DNA of 32,428 nt from a virus. Both the position numbers and the translations under genes were made by a program. Below, piece by piece: positions 1-7,924 of this stretch. The notes below the pieces were generated by a model. It did not search any database and was not told the origin of the DNA. It saw only the letters and a list, made by a program, of their open reading frames with translations. The stretch lies in the IMG/VR virus record IMGVR_UViG_3300025301_000057, positions 1 through 32,428 of that record; one strand, given 5' to 3'. How positions within the stretch are numbered: position 1 is the stretch's first letter; every line of letters starts with the position of its first letter.

Positions 1-708
1 AACAATGTATTGATTAAGCTCGTGCTGCTCCGGAATACTGTTCCATTGAAGTTCTCCGTACCACTTATCTCCAAATATGCCTTTCATGCGCTCCGTTGTT
101 TGACGCATTGCATTTAGAACAGCAGCATTGCCAAAATCTTTATGATCCCAATAATCACCAGCGTAAACACCACCAAGACAAGCACTAGTGGCAATAACTC
201 CATCACTATATAAATCAAGAAGCTCATAATCAATTCGAGGGTAGCGATAAAAGTTTTCATCCTTGTAGCTCTCCGATATGAGCTTAAATATGTTGTTCAA
301 ACCGGTTTGGTTCCGTGCTAGTAAAATAAGATGATTTCTTTTTTTTAGAATATCGACAACTTTTTGCTTCGAAGCTCTTTCATCCTCGATAGAAAGCTCT
401 ATTTCATTTTTGATTCCCTTCTTCTTTTCCTGCTTTGCTTTTTCATACTGTTCTCGCCATTGATCCAAAGAAGGGTTGAAGTAAGCTTCGACCCCAAAAA
501 TTGGCTTAAATTTCTTGCCGGCAGCCTGCATTTTCTTTGCGTGAAGCAATTGATAAGGCAATCCGTTCATGTGACCGTGATCGGTCAATGCAAGGGCATT
601 TCCGTCGTTCTCATAGGCAAAATTCATATGATCCTGTGGATAGCCTAAACCATCATTCAGGCTTAAGCCGCTGTGCGCGTGTAGACCAACAAATGGAATT
701 TTAGTCAT
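1..708 (-). CDS. dnaE: DNA polymerase III alpha subunit (DnaE), N-terminal PHP part, cut by the window edge
   Basis: The first 236 residues are visible and the frame is open to base 1. They match the PHP domain of bacterial replicative polymerase alpha subunits. Visible motifs are LHAHSGLSLNDG (residues 9-20), LALTDHGHMNG (39-49), GVEAYF (72-77), NHLILLARN (125-133), TSACLGG (174-180) and GELQWNSIPEQ. Likely PHP metal ligands H10, H12, D19, H44, E74, H126 and C177 are all present, so the domain could be an active metal-dependent proofreading nuclease, as in some bacterial DnaE; that is an inference. The start has an AGGAGG site nine bases upstream. The 89-residue gene lies 13 bases upstream and both share the promoter at 1010-1038. 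The polymerase core lies outside the window, so a full-length enzyme is inferred. Confidence 0.93.
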   Translation of the reverse strand, partial: MTKIPFVGLHAHSGLSLNDGLGYPQDHMNFAYENDGNALALTDHGHMNGLPYQLLHAKKMQAAGKKFKPIFGVEAYFNPSLDQWREQYEKAKQEKKKGIKNEIELSIEDERASKQKVVDILKKRNHLILLARNQTGLNNIFKLISESYKDENFYRYPRIDYELLDLYSDGVIATSACLGGVYAGDYWDHKDFGNAAVLNAMRQTTERMKGIFGDKWYGELQWNSIPEQHELNQYIV

Positions 709-721
709 TAATGGGGGCCTC

Positions 722-991
722 CTATTCCATACTCATGAGACTAGAAGGATCATCGTGTACTACAGTCTCTACATCATATTTAGTTTCAATCCAACATCTC
801 GCACCACAAGATAATGGTTTATGAGCGCTATATACGATCTTTGCAACCTCATTGCCATTTTCATCACGAATTATAGCTTCGTGCGCGTATCTGTTGTCCT
901 TGTATGTTTTGACAGTCAAACACGGTTTACTTTCGCCTGTTTTCGTGTTCTTGCGAATGATGTGTTGATTGACATGAATGATAGTTTTCAT
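722..991 (-). CDS. Conserved hypothetical protein, 89 aa
   Basis: No function is recognised. The protein is a soluble, mixed alpha/beta-looking 89-residue chain without a membrane segment. It contains the stretches TVKTYKDNRYAHEAIIRDE and CGARCWIETKYDVET, with two cysteines four residues apart. Its ATG is preceded by AGAGGT at a normal distance. It is the first gene after the consensus promoter at 1010-1038 and lies immediately upstream of dnaE, so it is probably expressed early together with the polymerase. Coding is supported by the promoter, the ribosome site and the tight packing with dnaE. Confidence 0.75.
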   Translation of the reverse strand: MKTIIHVNQHIIRKNTKTGESKPCLTVKTYKDNRYAHEAIIRDENGNEVAKIVYSAHKPLSCGARCWIETKYDVETVVHDDPSSLMSME

Positions 992-1009
992 TTTTTTACC
1001 TCTGCAGAT

Positions 1010-1038
1010 AATATAACACGATTACCCTGTCATGTCAA
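1010..1038 (-). promoter_or_regulatory. Sigma70-type promoter upstream of the 89-aa gene and dnaE
   Basis: Read on the minus strand there is TTGACA (1033-1038), a 17-base spacer and TATATT (1010-1015). The start of the 89-aa gene lies about 20 bases beyond the -10 box. The promoter begins just past the stop of the 27-residue gene, so it opens a new transcription unit for the 89-aa gene and dnaE. The geometry matches three other exact TTGACA promoters in this window. Confidence 0.85.
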
Positions 1039-1048
1039 GAACTTTTTT

Positions 1049-1132
1049 TTATTTACGATATTTTACTACGTAATAAATTAGACCAGCATTGAGACTCAAC
1101 CCAATTAAGGCTACAAGAATATATTCATTCAT
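1049..1132 (-). CDS. Tiny single-pass membrane peptide, 27 aa
   Basis: A 27-codon frame encodes an N-terminal MNEY, a hydrophobic run of about 20 residues (ILVALIGLSLNAGLIYYVV) and a basic end KYRK. This is the pattern of a single membrane helix with a positively charged cytoplasmic tail. AGGAG at 1141-1145 lies eight bases before this ATG; a second in-frame ATG at 1138 is only two bases from it, so 1132 is the better start. No homolog is recognised. It follows another tiny membrane peptide (1209-1289), and a lytic transglycosylase lies further upstream in the same run, so a role in membrane or lysis control is possible but unproven. Confidence 0.6.
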   Translation of the reverse strand: MNEYILVALIGLSLNAGLIYYVVKYRK

Positions 1133-1208
1133 CGTCATTTCTCCTAAAAATTTTTAAATGTGTAAGTAGCAGCGCGCTACCGTTAGTGTTATAACATGGC
1201 CATTCATT

Positions 1209-1289
1209 TTAAAACACCATCAAAGTTATACTAACTAATATCGCAAGATCTGCAATTGTAATTCCAACATATTTCATCGTATTATTCAT
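1209..1289 (-). CDS. Tiny single-pass membrane peptide, 26 aa
   Basis: A 26-codon frame (MNNTMKYVG, then a hydrophobic run ITIADLAILVSITLMVF) forms one predicted membrane helix ending at the C-terminus. AGGAG lies six bases before the ATG, inside the last codons of the preceding 298-aa gene, and the two genes overlap by eight bases, which suggests translational coupling. The function is unknown. It is one of two adjacent peptides of almost the same size and layout; their sequences do not look like direct duplicates. Confidence 0.6.
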   Translation of the reverse strand: MNNTMKYVGITIADLAILVSITLMVF

Positions 1290-2178
1290 TATCTTCTCCT
1301 ACAGGATTCCATTCTTTATATTTTAACATTGTTCTTGAAGGTCTTTTAATCCCCTTTCTCATTTCCGAGCCCATATACTCGCAATAATCATTCCAATTAT
1401 CGATCTTAAAATACCAATCGACCTCTACGTTTAAACCACCATCCAAAACCAAAGAACTAAATACTTGCTCGAGTGGAAAATGCCTAGCCGACCATCTTTT
1501 TTCTATCGGTAAAAGATTTTTACCAATTCCTTCGCCCGGAACGTATCTGCCTGTACCTTCTTTTCTTAACTTTGCTCTGCATTTTTTAAAGTCTTCTGCA
1601 TTAAAAGTAAAGCCTAAATACTCACCATTTTTTACAGTGGAGTCAAGAAAAGATAGAACAAACGGCCTGTCACTAGATATTTGTTTTCTGTGAGATCTCA
1701 ATATTTCTGGTGGGTAAACTCCATATGGGAATGCGACATAATATCTATTCGGGACAACGTAAGTGCTTATCTTTCTACTCGTGCTATACGCCACTAACGC
1801 TCCATATAATATACTCCAGCCAAGACAATCCCTTTTGTCTCGATCCTTCGGATGAATTGGAACATAATAAATAGGAATTTGTTTCCTTGTTTCTGATGGT
1901 CTTGGATCCATATTTCTTCCAAGCCAAACTGGATCTTCAATCATCTCACCTATTCTGTGACGAATAAGAGGTTGTATGTCATCATGACATATGATCCAAA
2001 TCGTTTCACAACCGGCATATGCACATTCAACAACGGCTCTCTCAACAGCAAGATAATCGGGAGCAATCGCCATACAAGAATCATGCCAGGGAAAATTAAA
2101 GTCTAATGGTTGCCCTGCTATTGGAATAATGCCGGCCAAATGAAAAGCATTTTGTATTTTAACGGGTTCCTCAATCAC
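1282..2178 (-). CDS. Nucleotidyltransferase-like (GT-A fold) protein, 298 aa
   Basis: The N-terminus reads HLAGIIPIAGQPLDFN, then YLAVERAVVECAYAGC and ETIWIICHDD. This layout resembles the start of sugar-nucleotide and other NTP-transferases: a glycine-containing loop, then a helix with 'ECAYAG', then a strand 'IWII'. The classical GxGxR and PKP motifs are not present, so the catalytic activity is uncertain. The start is GTG, overlapping the stop of the preceding 303-aa gene as GTGA with no Shine-Dalgarno site, so translation is probably coupled. The pair may act together, perhaps in modification of a sugar, a nucleotide or the DNA. The fold assignment is an inference from short motifs. Confidence 0.6.
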   Translation of the reverse strand: MIEEPVKIQNAFHLAGIIPIAGQPLDFNFPWHDSCMAIAPDYLAVERAVVECAYAGCETIWIICHDDIQPLIRHRIGEMIEDPVWLGRNMDPRPSETRKQIPIYYVPIHPKDRDKRDCLGWSILYGALVAYSTSRKISTYVVPNRYYVAFPYGVYPPEILRSHRKQISSDRPFVLSFLDSTVKNGEYLGFTFNAEDFKKCRAKLRKEGTGRYVPGEGIGKNLLPIEKRWSARHFPLEQVFSSLVLDGGLNVEVDWYFKIDNWNDYCEYMGSEMRKGIKRPSRTMLKYKEWNPVGEDNE

Positions 2179-3086
2179 TTTAATAAATCATACACCTTGT
2201 TCAAATACCCATCTTGTGAAGGAGAATCAAAATAAACATTTCTTTCATCTCTGTAATCAAAAATAAGTGATCCTTTATCTTCATAAATTGGTTTTTCTAA
2301 TTTAATAATTTCTCTTTTGTAAGGTTCAACTTTTATTGAATGATATGCATGTTTATTTGGATCATCGTGGCGGCGGCCATTTTTAGGCCCCCTAATACCA
2401 TTCTTCTCCATCAACCCCTTGACCTTAAATTTAACATATGTATCAGAATAATTAAAGCTTTCAAGTTGTTCTTTATTTAAATAAGAGATAGAAACCAAAT
2501 CTTTTCTTTCATCATTTTCTCCTCCGCCAGATCTCTGGGAAGGATAAAAGTACACCTCTTTGACAAAATCATCTTCAGTTTGAAAATAATCATATTCGTG
2601 TTTCATTCCGGCACGAACATTAATCCAATCAACAACTTTGTACTTGTCTTCAAATTTTGATGGTCCCAAACCATTAACATTTTCGTCGTCAAATATTCTA
2701 AGTTTGTTGAATTTAAATTTTATCATTCTAGAATTTTTAGTAACCACTTTTAAAATATCTTCGTCTTCAACTCTAACAAAAGAAACTAGATCGTGTACTG
2801 GTAACAAACCTGAAAGAGATAAAGAAAAAACTAATCTCTCCCAAGTTTCTAATTTGGATGAACCGACTAATCTTGTTCCCTTGTTGGTGTTTAGTTCATA
2901 TTTGTCTAATCCTATTCCATATTTCTGCAAATCAACTTCAGGTTCGAAAAAATCAAAAAACTTTAGTTTGTGTTCGCCATTAAAAACCAAAATTTTATGA
3001 TTCAAAAAAGCATAGCTTACAGCTTCCAAACTATTTCCAATGACAAGCTCATCAACGTCGTACAGGTGACGACTTAGATCACTCAC
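2175..3086 (-). CDS. Conserved hypothetical protein, 303 aa
   Basis: No function is recognised. The N-terminus (DELVIGNSLEAVSYAF, then ILVFN) resembles a beta-alpha-beta dinucleotide-binding start but lacks GxGxxG, so a cofactor role is only a suggestion. The rest is rich in charged and aromatic residues, with a basic stretch GIRGPKNGRRHDDPNKHAYH near residue 240. The start is GTG at 3086: an in-frame stop lies two codons upstream and no ATG is suitably placed. It overlaps the transglycosylase stop by eight bases and the 298-aa gene by four, so the three genes are translated as a block. Confidence 0.6.
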   Translation of the reverse strand: MSDLSRHLYDVDELVIGNSLEAVSYAFLNHKILVFNGEHKLKFFDFFEPEVDLQKYGIGLDKYELNTNKGTRLVGSSKLETWERLVFSLSLSGLLPVHDLVSFVRVEDEDILKVVTKNSRMIKFKFNKLRIFDDENVNGLGPSKFEDKYKVVDWINVRAGMKHEYDYFQTEDDFVKEVYFYPSQRSGGGENDERKDLVSISYLNKEQLESFNYSDTYVKFKVKGLMEKNGIRGPKNGRRHDDPNKHAYHSIKVEPYKREIIKLEKPIYEDKGSLIFDYRDERNVYFDSPSQDGYLNKVYDLLK

Positions 3087-3567
3087 GATTCATACAGCCA
3101 GGAATCATTTCTAAATCAATTTTACGAGACATCCTTAAAACTTTTCTAGCATAATATATGCCTCGCTTACTTTTATTTTTACCTCGACAAACATATCCAG
3201 CATTGTAAGCGCACAAGCCGATTGTCACATTTTTTTTAGCATAACCATAAATCCAATAACTTAATATTTGCGCACCTTTTCTAATGGCAAGCGCGGGATC
3301 TTTTTGAAGGCGGCTGCAGCCTACATACCCAAACTTCCTTGAAAACTTTGGAATGACTTGAGTCAAACCACAAGCGCCCGCTTTGCTTTTTACTTTAGGG
3401 TTCCATCTGCTTTCAACATAAATTAAAGCAGTCAAAATGACGGGATCAATGTTGTATTCCTCAGAATATTTTACAACCGTATCCATATGTTCACAAGCAT
3501 ATTCCGCTCTAGGCATGCCAATTGCCAAAATGGCGGCACATATTAATTCTGCAGTTGTCATCATCAT
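3079..3567 (-). CDS. Lytic transglycosylase (SLT domain), 162 aa
   Basis: The enzyme would cleave peptidoglycan. It shows the family 1 transglycosylase signature: VESRWNP with likely catalytic E52, then AGACGLTQVIP, then CAYNAGYV. A moderately hydrophobic stretch AELICAAILAIGM at residues 6-18 could act as a signal or signal-anchor sequence, which would fit either an exported endolysin or a periplasmic enzyme. Several cysteines (C10, C25, C66 and later ones) could form disulfides after export. Three consecutive ATG codons start the gene, overlapping the stop of the GroES-like gene as ATGA. The position among metabolic genes, not with the tail, favours a lysis role over a virion-borne one, but this is not decisive. 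Confidence 0.82.
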   Translation of the reverse strand: MMMTTAELICAAILAIGMPRAEYACEHMDTVVKYSEEYNIDPVILTALIYVESRWNPKVKSKAGACGLTQVIPKFSRKFGYVGCSRLQKDPALAIRKGAQILSYWIYGYAKKNVTIGLCAYNAGYVCRGKNKSKRGIYYARKVLRMSRKIDLEMIPGCMNRE

Positions 3568-3842
3568 TTGTTATATATCACTCCACATATATGATTTTCT
3601 AAAACAATAGAAAAATTATACTCCCCAACATTAATATCTTGAACCAAATGAGTTGGAACAACGACTTTTTCACCTTTTCTCGCTATTACAGCACAATCTG
3701 GACTTGTGGATAAAACACGCAAAAGTGTGTATTCATCAACTTGTTTATAACCTTCCGGTAATAAAATATCTGTTCCTTTCTCTTCCTCATTTTTTTCCAT
3801 TCTTTCTACCAAAAGATGTCTATTTCTTGGTTCAAATTTCAT
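3564..3842 (-). CDS. GroES-like co-chaperonin (functional analogue of T4 gp31), 92 aa
   Basis: The protein has the size and layout of GroES. It begins FEPRNRHLLVERME, has a mobile-loop-like stretch EEEKGTDILLPEG at about residues 20-32, and a second half VVVPTHLVQDINVGEYN followed by a closing strand ENHICGVIY. In T4, the co-chaperonin gp31 replaces host GroES on GroEL so that the capsid protein gp23 folds; a similar role is inferred here because a gp23-type capsid gene is in the same genome. TAGGAG lies seven bases before the start, and the gene overlaps both neighbours by four bases. It is closer in length to bacterial GroES than to T4 gp31. Confidence 0.82.
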   Translation of the reverse strand: MKFEPRNRHLLVERMEKNEEEKGTDILLPEGYKQVDEYTLLRVLSTSPDCAVIARKGEKVVVPTHLVQDINVGEYNFSIVLENHICGVIYNK

Positions 3843-4066
3843 GCTGCTTCTCCTAAAAGGTGTTTATAAGTTTCGTACTGCGCCGGAGTAAAAAAGTGCC
3901 AATATCTCCTTTCACATCTTTTACAAAAGAATTCAGACCCAACCGATCCGTCAACTGATTTGCGAATTTGACCTCCAGAAAGCCATGAGTGTTGTCGTAA
4001 TTTTGTTCGCGATCCATCACAATTTTCTGTTGCTTCCTTTTCTGGCAATAAATAATTAAGTTTCAT
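3839..4066 (-). CDS. Small hypothetical protein with CxxC motif, 75 aa
   Basis: No function is recognised. The chain is basic in its first half and has FCKRCERRYWHFF near residues 47-59, with one CxxC pair that could bind zinc, perhaps with C16 or a histidine. A perfect AGGAGG lies before the ATG, and the stop overlaps the GroES-like start as ATGA, both supporting real translation. The 42-base gap upstream, before the nrdJ stop, holds an AT-only inverted repeat and a TATAAT-like box without a good -35. Confidence 0.65.
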   Translation of the reverse strand: MKLNYLLPEKEATENCDGSRTKLRQHSWLSGGQIRKSVDGSVGSEFFCKRCERRYWHFFTPAQYETYKHLLGEAA

Positions 4067-4108
4067 TTTATCCTCCTTTGTCTATTATAAAATATTTTGA
4101 AACAAATA

Positions 4109-6523
4109 TTAACCACATTTTGCATAACCGCACTTAGTACAAGTTACGCATCCGTCTTGATAAGTCAAACCTTCTTGTTCGCAAGCTTCACATACCTTAT
4201 CGTTCTCTACTTTTTCTCCATTTTGAATATAATTTTTAAGAATTCTCGCAATACATCTCGAGAAGCTAAACATATCGCTATCACGATCCTTTTGTAGTTG
4301 TTCTACTAAAAAACTCGGTTTTGCGCCATGACGAAGAGATAGAGAAATCATTCTTGTAAATGCTGAATTTGTTGGATTATCAAAAACGGTTACAACATCT
4401 TTAATAAAGATTGCGTCGTCTTCTTCACCTATTTGAAGATCATATCTGTTATTTCTGGTTTTAAAACTATGTTTTGTCAAAGTCCCACGTACATGTTTTT
4501 TTGGAATCTCGATTAAATTTGATAACCCGCCCAAAACTTCATAAGGTTTGTTATCATATATGCCAACAAGGATTGTCCATTTTTCACCTTGAATTGTAGT
4601 GTGGTGGATGTCACAAGAAAGTTCATGTGGTCTCTTTGGAGCACCATTTTGTGGAAATACTTCTTTTGTGGTTTCTGTTATTAAAACACCACTTCGGCTT
4701 CCATCAACATAAACTGTAATTCCTTTAAGTCCTTTTTTCCAGCCTTCGAAGTAAAGTTCTCCCACAACACTCGGCTCAGTGCCTTTTGGTAAGTTAATTG
4801 TTGAACTAATTGAATGATCAATATTTTTTTGAATGGCTGCCTGAATTTCTACTCTTTTTGGCCAATCAATTTGGTCACTTTCTACAAAAAAATCTGGGAT
4901 TTCTTTTGTTTTGTATAAATTAAGATATTCTTGCAAATTATGATGAAACACTTTATATTCTAGCCATTTATCGCCGAGTTCATCCACATAATCGGTTTCA
5001 ACATTTTGCTCATTATGAGAAAGTTTTCGTCGTCGCACATAAGAGTTTCTAAATACGGGCTCCAAGCCAGAACTAGTTTGAGACATAATAGAAACAGAAC
5101 CGGTAGGAGCATTTGTAAGAATAGAAATGTTACGTCTTCCAAATCTAGAAATTTCTTCCCGCAAAATTTTTGGCAGTCGCGAGATATAGGAGTTCGATTT
5201 TTCTTTGTCCCAATCAAAAACTGGAAATGCGCCACGTTGCTTGGCTAAGTTAACGCTTTCGGTATAAGCGGCATCTCTTAAAGTCTCATAAATTTTTTCT
5301 ATCACCTTCAAAGCCTTGTCAGAATCATAGCGAAGGTTTAAACAAGCAATTGCGTCTGCTAATCCGTGAGTTCCCAAACCAGTTCTTCTGCCGGCGCGAC
5401 AAGCTTTTAAGAGATTCCTCCACAAAGCTTTTTCATCTTTTGTATCGCATGCTTTAATGATTCTTTCGAGCTTTTCAATTTCAAGCTCAACAAGATCATC
5501 CGATAATCTCATTGCTTGAGTTGCGACTTCATACAATTTATAGAAGTCGAACTTTGGGCCCTTAAATGGGTTGATGACAAAGTTTTTGAGATTGATTGAT
5601 ATCAGCCGGCAACTATCATAAGCAGAAAGAGGTATTTCCCCACAAGGATTCGTTGTCAAAGTCTTGAATCCAACATCGGCATAACTTTCTGCTGGCAAAT
5701 TATTGATAATATTGTCCCACATCATAAGTCCGGGCTCAGCAGTTTTTGTTGCTGATTCAACAATGAGATCCCACAAATCTGCTGCCTGAATTTCTTTTGT
5801 AACGGCTGGATTGTCCGAATCAACAGGAAATTGTAGAGTAAAAGTATCTTTATCTTCAACTGCTTTCATGAAATCATCGCTTATCTTAACCGAAACATTA
5901 GCACCAGTAACTTTTGTTAAATTGTGTTTCATTTTAACGAACTGTTCAATATCCGGATGCTTGATATCCATCGTAATCATCAAAGCTCCTCTTCGGCCAT
6001 TTTGTCCAATCATGCGACAAACATATGAGTAGAAATCAGCAAACGACCAAGCGCCGGTTGTTGTTCCAGCGGAATTGTTAACGGAGGCATTTTCAGGGCG
6101 AAGTTTAGAAATATCTAAACCAACTCCACAGCGACGTTTAAATAGATTGGCAAGATACTTGCCAGAATCAACAATTGAAGAAATATTATCTTTCGGAGAG
6201 TCTATAACAACACAATTTGATAAAGACACATTGACATAATTATTTCCAATGCCCATCATGGGCGAACCTTGAGGAACAACATAGTTAAAATGCTTCAAAA
6301 GTTCGTAAATTGTATCATAAGAGAGTTTTTTATCGCCTCCAAACTTTTCTTCCATCCTTTCAAATTCTTTAGCAATTCGAACGTGCATGTCGTCAGGAGT
6401 TTTTTCTACAAATTCACCTCCTTTGTTTTTCAAGGCATATTTGGTCATCCAAACGTTTGTAGCTAATTGATCGCCACCAAAATACTCTGATGTGGCTTTA
6501 TGAACTTCTTCTTCATTGTGCAT
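4109..6523 (-). CDS. nrdJ: Class II (adenosylcobalamin-dependent) ribonucleotide reductase
   Basis: The enzyme reduces ribonucleotides to deoxyribonucleotides and would supply precursors for phage DNA. It shows LSNCVVIDSP and RRCGVGLDISKLRP in the first quarter, NPCGEIPL at about residue 295, NAPTGSVSIM at about 470, and a C-terminal cysteine cluster (CEAC, CVTCTKCGYAKCG) typical of B12-dependent NrdJ. No radical-generating small subunit is visible nearby, as expected for class II. The frame could start at 6541, but AAGGA at 6532-6536 lies eight bases before the ATG at 6523, giving 804 residues and an 11-base overlap with the helicase gene. No thioredoxin or glutaredoxin is in the window. No intein or split is seen. 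Confidence 0.92.
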   Translation of the reverse strand: MHNEEEVHKATSEYFGGDQLATNVWMTKYALKNKGGEFVEKTPDDMHVRIAKEFERMEEKFGGDKKLSYDTIYELLKHFNYVVPQGSPMMGIGNNYVNVSLSNCVVIDSPKDNISSIVDSGKYLANLFKRRCGVGLDISKLRPENASVNNSAGTTTGAWSFADFYSYVCRMIGQNGRRGALMITMDIKHPDIEQFVKMKHNLTKVTGANVSVKISDDFMKAVEDKDTFTLQFPVDSDNPAVTKEIQAADLWDLIVESATKTAEPGLMMWDNIINNLPAESYADVGFKTLTTNPCGEIPLSAYDSCRLISINLKNFVINPFKGPKFDFYKLYEVATQAMRLSDDLVELEIEKLERIIKACDTKDEKALWRNLLKACRAGRRTGLGTHGLADAIACLNLRYDSDKALKVIEKIYETLRDAAYTESVNLAKQRGAFPVFDWDKEKSNSYISRLPKILREEISRFGRRNISILTNAPTGSVSIMSQTSSGLEPVFRNSYVRRRKLSHNEQNVETDYVDELGDKWLEYKVFHHNLQEYLNLYKTKEIPDFFVESDQIDWPKRVEIQAAIQKNIDHSISSTINLPKGTEPSVVGELYFEGWKKGLKGITVYVDGSRSGVLITETTKEVFPQNGAPKRPHELSCDIHHTTIQGEKWTILVGIYDNKPYEVLGGLSNLIEIPKKHVRGTLTKHSFKTRNNRYDLQIGEEDDAIFIKDVVTVFDNPTNSAFTRMISLSLRHGAKPSFLVEQLQKDRDSDMFSFSRCIARILKNYIQNGEKVENDKVCEACEQEGLTYQDGCVTCTKCGYAKCG

Positions 6524-7910
6524 CTTTATTGTCCTTACCATTTTTGAATTCTTTGTATTTTTCCTTTAATTTTTCGGCCTGTTCCTTTGCTGTTGTTGTA
6601 TTTTTTTGGTCAATATATTCTTTGATGTTATTAATTTTTTCAAACACTTCAATTTTGACATTTGATGCATCCATAAATATTTGATGCAGTATTCCATCTG
6701 GTCCAAATCTGTTTTTTGCAACAAACATGGTTCCGCTGTTCATAGCCTTTTCATTGTCTGTTCTAGAGACAGAAAAAATAAAATCTGCAACAAAGCATTT
6801 GTTAAACGCCTCAGAGATCGATTCCATTGTTATGTAATCATTATTCAAGCCAGACCTGTTAGTTTGTGAAGCCGTCCAAAGAGGACAATCATTCTTTTGA
6901 GCAATTGCTCTTAATTCTTCGTAAATAGATTCTAGTTCCATTCTTTTCTCTTTACGAACAACATTTGGTTTTAAAAGATCTCCATAGTCAACAAGAATCA
7001 TATCAACCTTAAAATCGCGTTGTCGCAATTTTTCAAGATGATTTTCCAAAGTTTTTGTAGAAGCAGATTTTGTTGGATATTCTTTAACAATTAAACCGCC
7101 ATCCAAGTCTTGAACTGTTTCATAAATTTGTTCTTTCATAGCAAACAAATCTTTGAGAGGAATTCCAGTTATACAACTATCATATCTTGATGCTACCATA
7201 GTATCAGATAATTCTAAAGTGTAGTGAACAACATTTTTTCCTTCTTTTATTGCTTGCGCGCCCAAATGAACCAAAACCATCGACTTACCAACACCTGTTG
7301 GTGCAATAACAACTCCAAGCTCTCCTTTACCCAAACCTCCCTTTATCACCTCGTCAATATATCTCCAACCAGTTGTTATAGGATTCCTTGTTTTAATTTG
7401 AAATCTTTCTTCAAAATCTTTTAGATAATCGTAACCAACATTGTTGTCGCAGCCAAGCTTGAGAGCGTCATTAATAGTACAGGCTATTTCATCAAAAGAA
7501 GAATTTTTGAGAAGGCCAACACTTTTGATCATCGCCTCTTTTAGAACTTGTTTTTTACAGAAATCGAGAGCAGTGTCTTTAACATATTCTTCGCCCTCAA
7601 CCTCCATATCTGATTTATGAATTCTGGCGAAATAATCTCTTACTTGTGTTTGTGTAGCATCGTTTTCATCGCTTAGTTCAGAACGAACTATTGTTAACAT
7701 AATACGAACTGACGGATGAACGCCGTATTTTACTCTATAATCGAAAACCTTCTGAACAAACACACGAAGATATTTCAACTCCAAAAATTGAATATCGAGC
7801 ACTTCTTCGATTTGATCACAAAAAATTCTATCCTGCAGAACCAATTGACACAGCTTTTCCTGAAAATCTTTGCCGTATCTTGAAAAATCTGCTCTCTCTT
7901 CTATTGCCAT
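6513..7910 (-). CDS. Replicative DNA helicase, DnaB / T4 gp41 family, 465 aa
   Basis: A RecA-fold hexameric helicase is indicated by a Walker A APTGVGKS at residues 203-210, a linker TGWRYIDEVIKGGLGKGELG before it, HYTLELSD after it, and a Walker B-type DMILVDYGD followed by TASQTNR. About 170 residues of N-terminal helical domain precede the ATPase. The ATG at 7910 was chosen because the open frame continues upstream into the tRNA; AAGGA lies a few bases before 7910. It lies just downstream of tRNA-Ile and should share its promoter (8013-8041). No primase or helicase loader is seen in the window. Confidence 0.88.
   Translation of the reverse strand: MAIEERADFSRYGKDFQEKLCQLVLQDRIFCDQIEEVLDIQFLELKYLRVFVQKVFDYRVKYGVHPSVRIMLTIVRSELSDENDATQTQVRDYFARIHKSDMEVEGEEYVKDTALDFCKKQVLKEAMIKSVGLLKNSSFDEIACTINDALKLGCDNNVGYDYLKDFEERFQIKTRNPITTGWRYIDEVIKGGLGKGELGVVIAPTGVGKSMVLVHLGAQAIKEGKNVVHYTLELSDTMVASRYDSCITGIPLKDLFAMKEQIYETVQDLDGGLIVKEYPTKSASTKTLENHLEKLRQRDFKVDMILVDYGDLLKPNVVRKEKRMELESIYEELRAIAQKNDCPLWTASQTNRSGLNNDYITMESISEAFNKCFVADFIFSVSRTDNEKAMNSGTMFVAKNRFGPDGILHQIFMDASNVKIEVFEKINNIKEYIDQKNTTTAKEQAEKLKEKYKEFKNGKDNKDAQ
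6532..6536 (-). promoter_or_regulatory. Ribosome binding site that decides the nrdJ start
   Basis: AAGGA on the minus strand is eight bases before the ATG at 6523 and inside the coding end of the helicase gene. The alternative ATG at 6541 lies upstream of it and has no comparable site. Confidence 0.7.
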
Positions 7911-7924
7911 AAATCGTCCTTTTT

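Noticed and set aside
1166-1180. Small hairpin GTAGC...GCTAC between the two tiny membrane genes
   Set aside because: Only five pairs, and no T run directly after it.
4075-4105. AT-only inverted repeat and TATAAT-like box in the gap before the 75-aa gene
   Set aside because: The stem is weak and there is no good -35 at 16-18 bases; I do not call a terminator or promoter.
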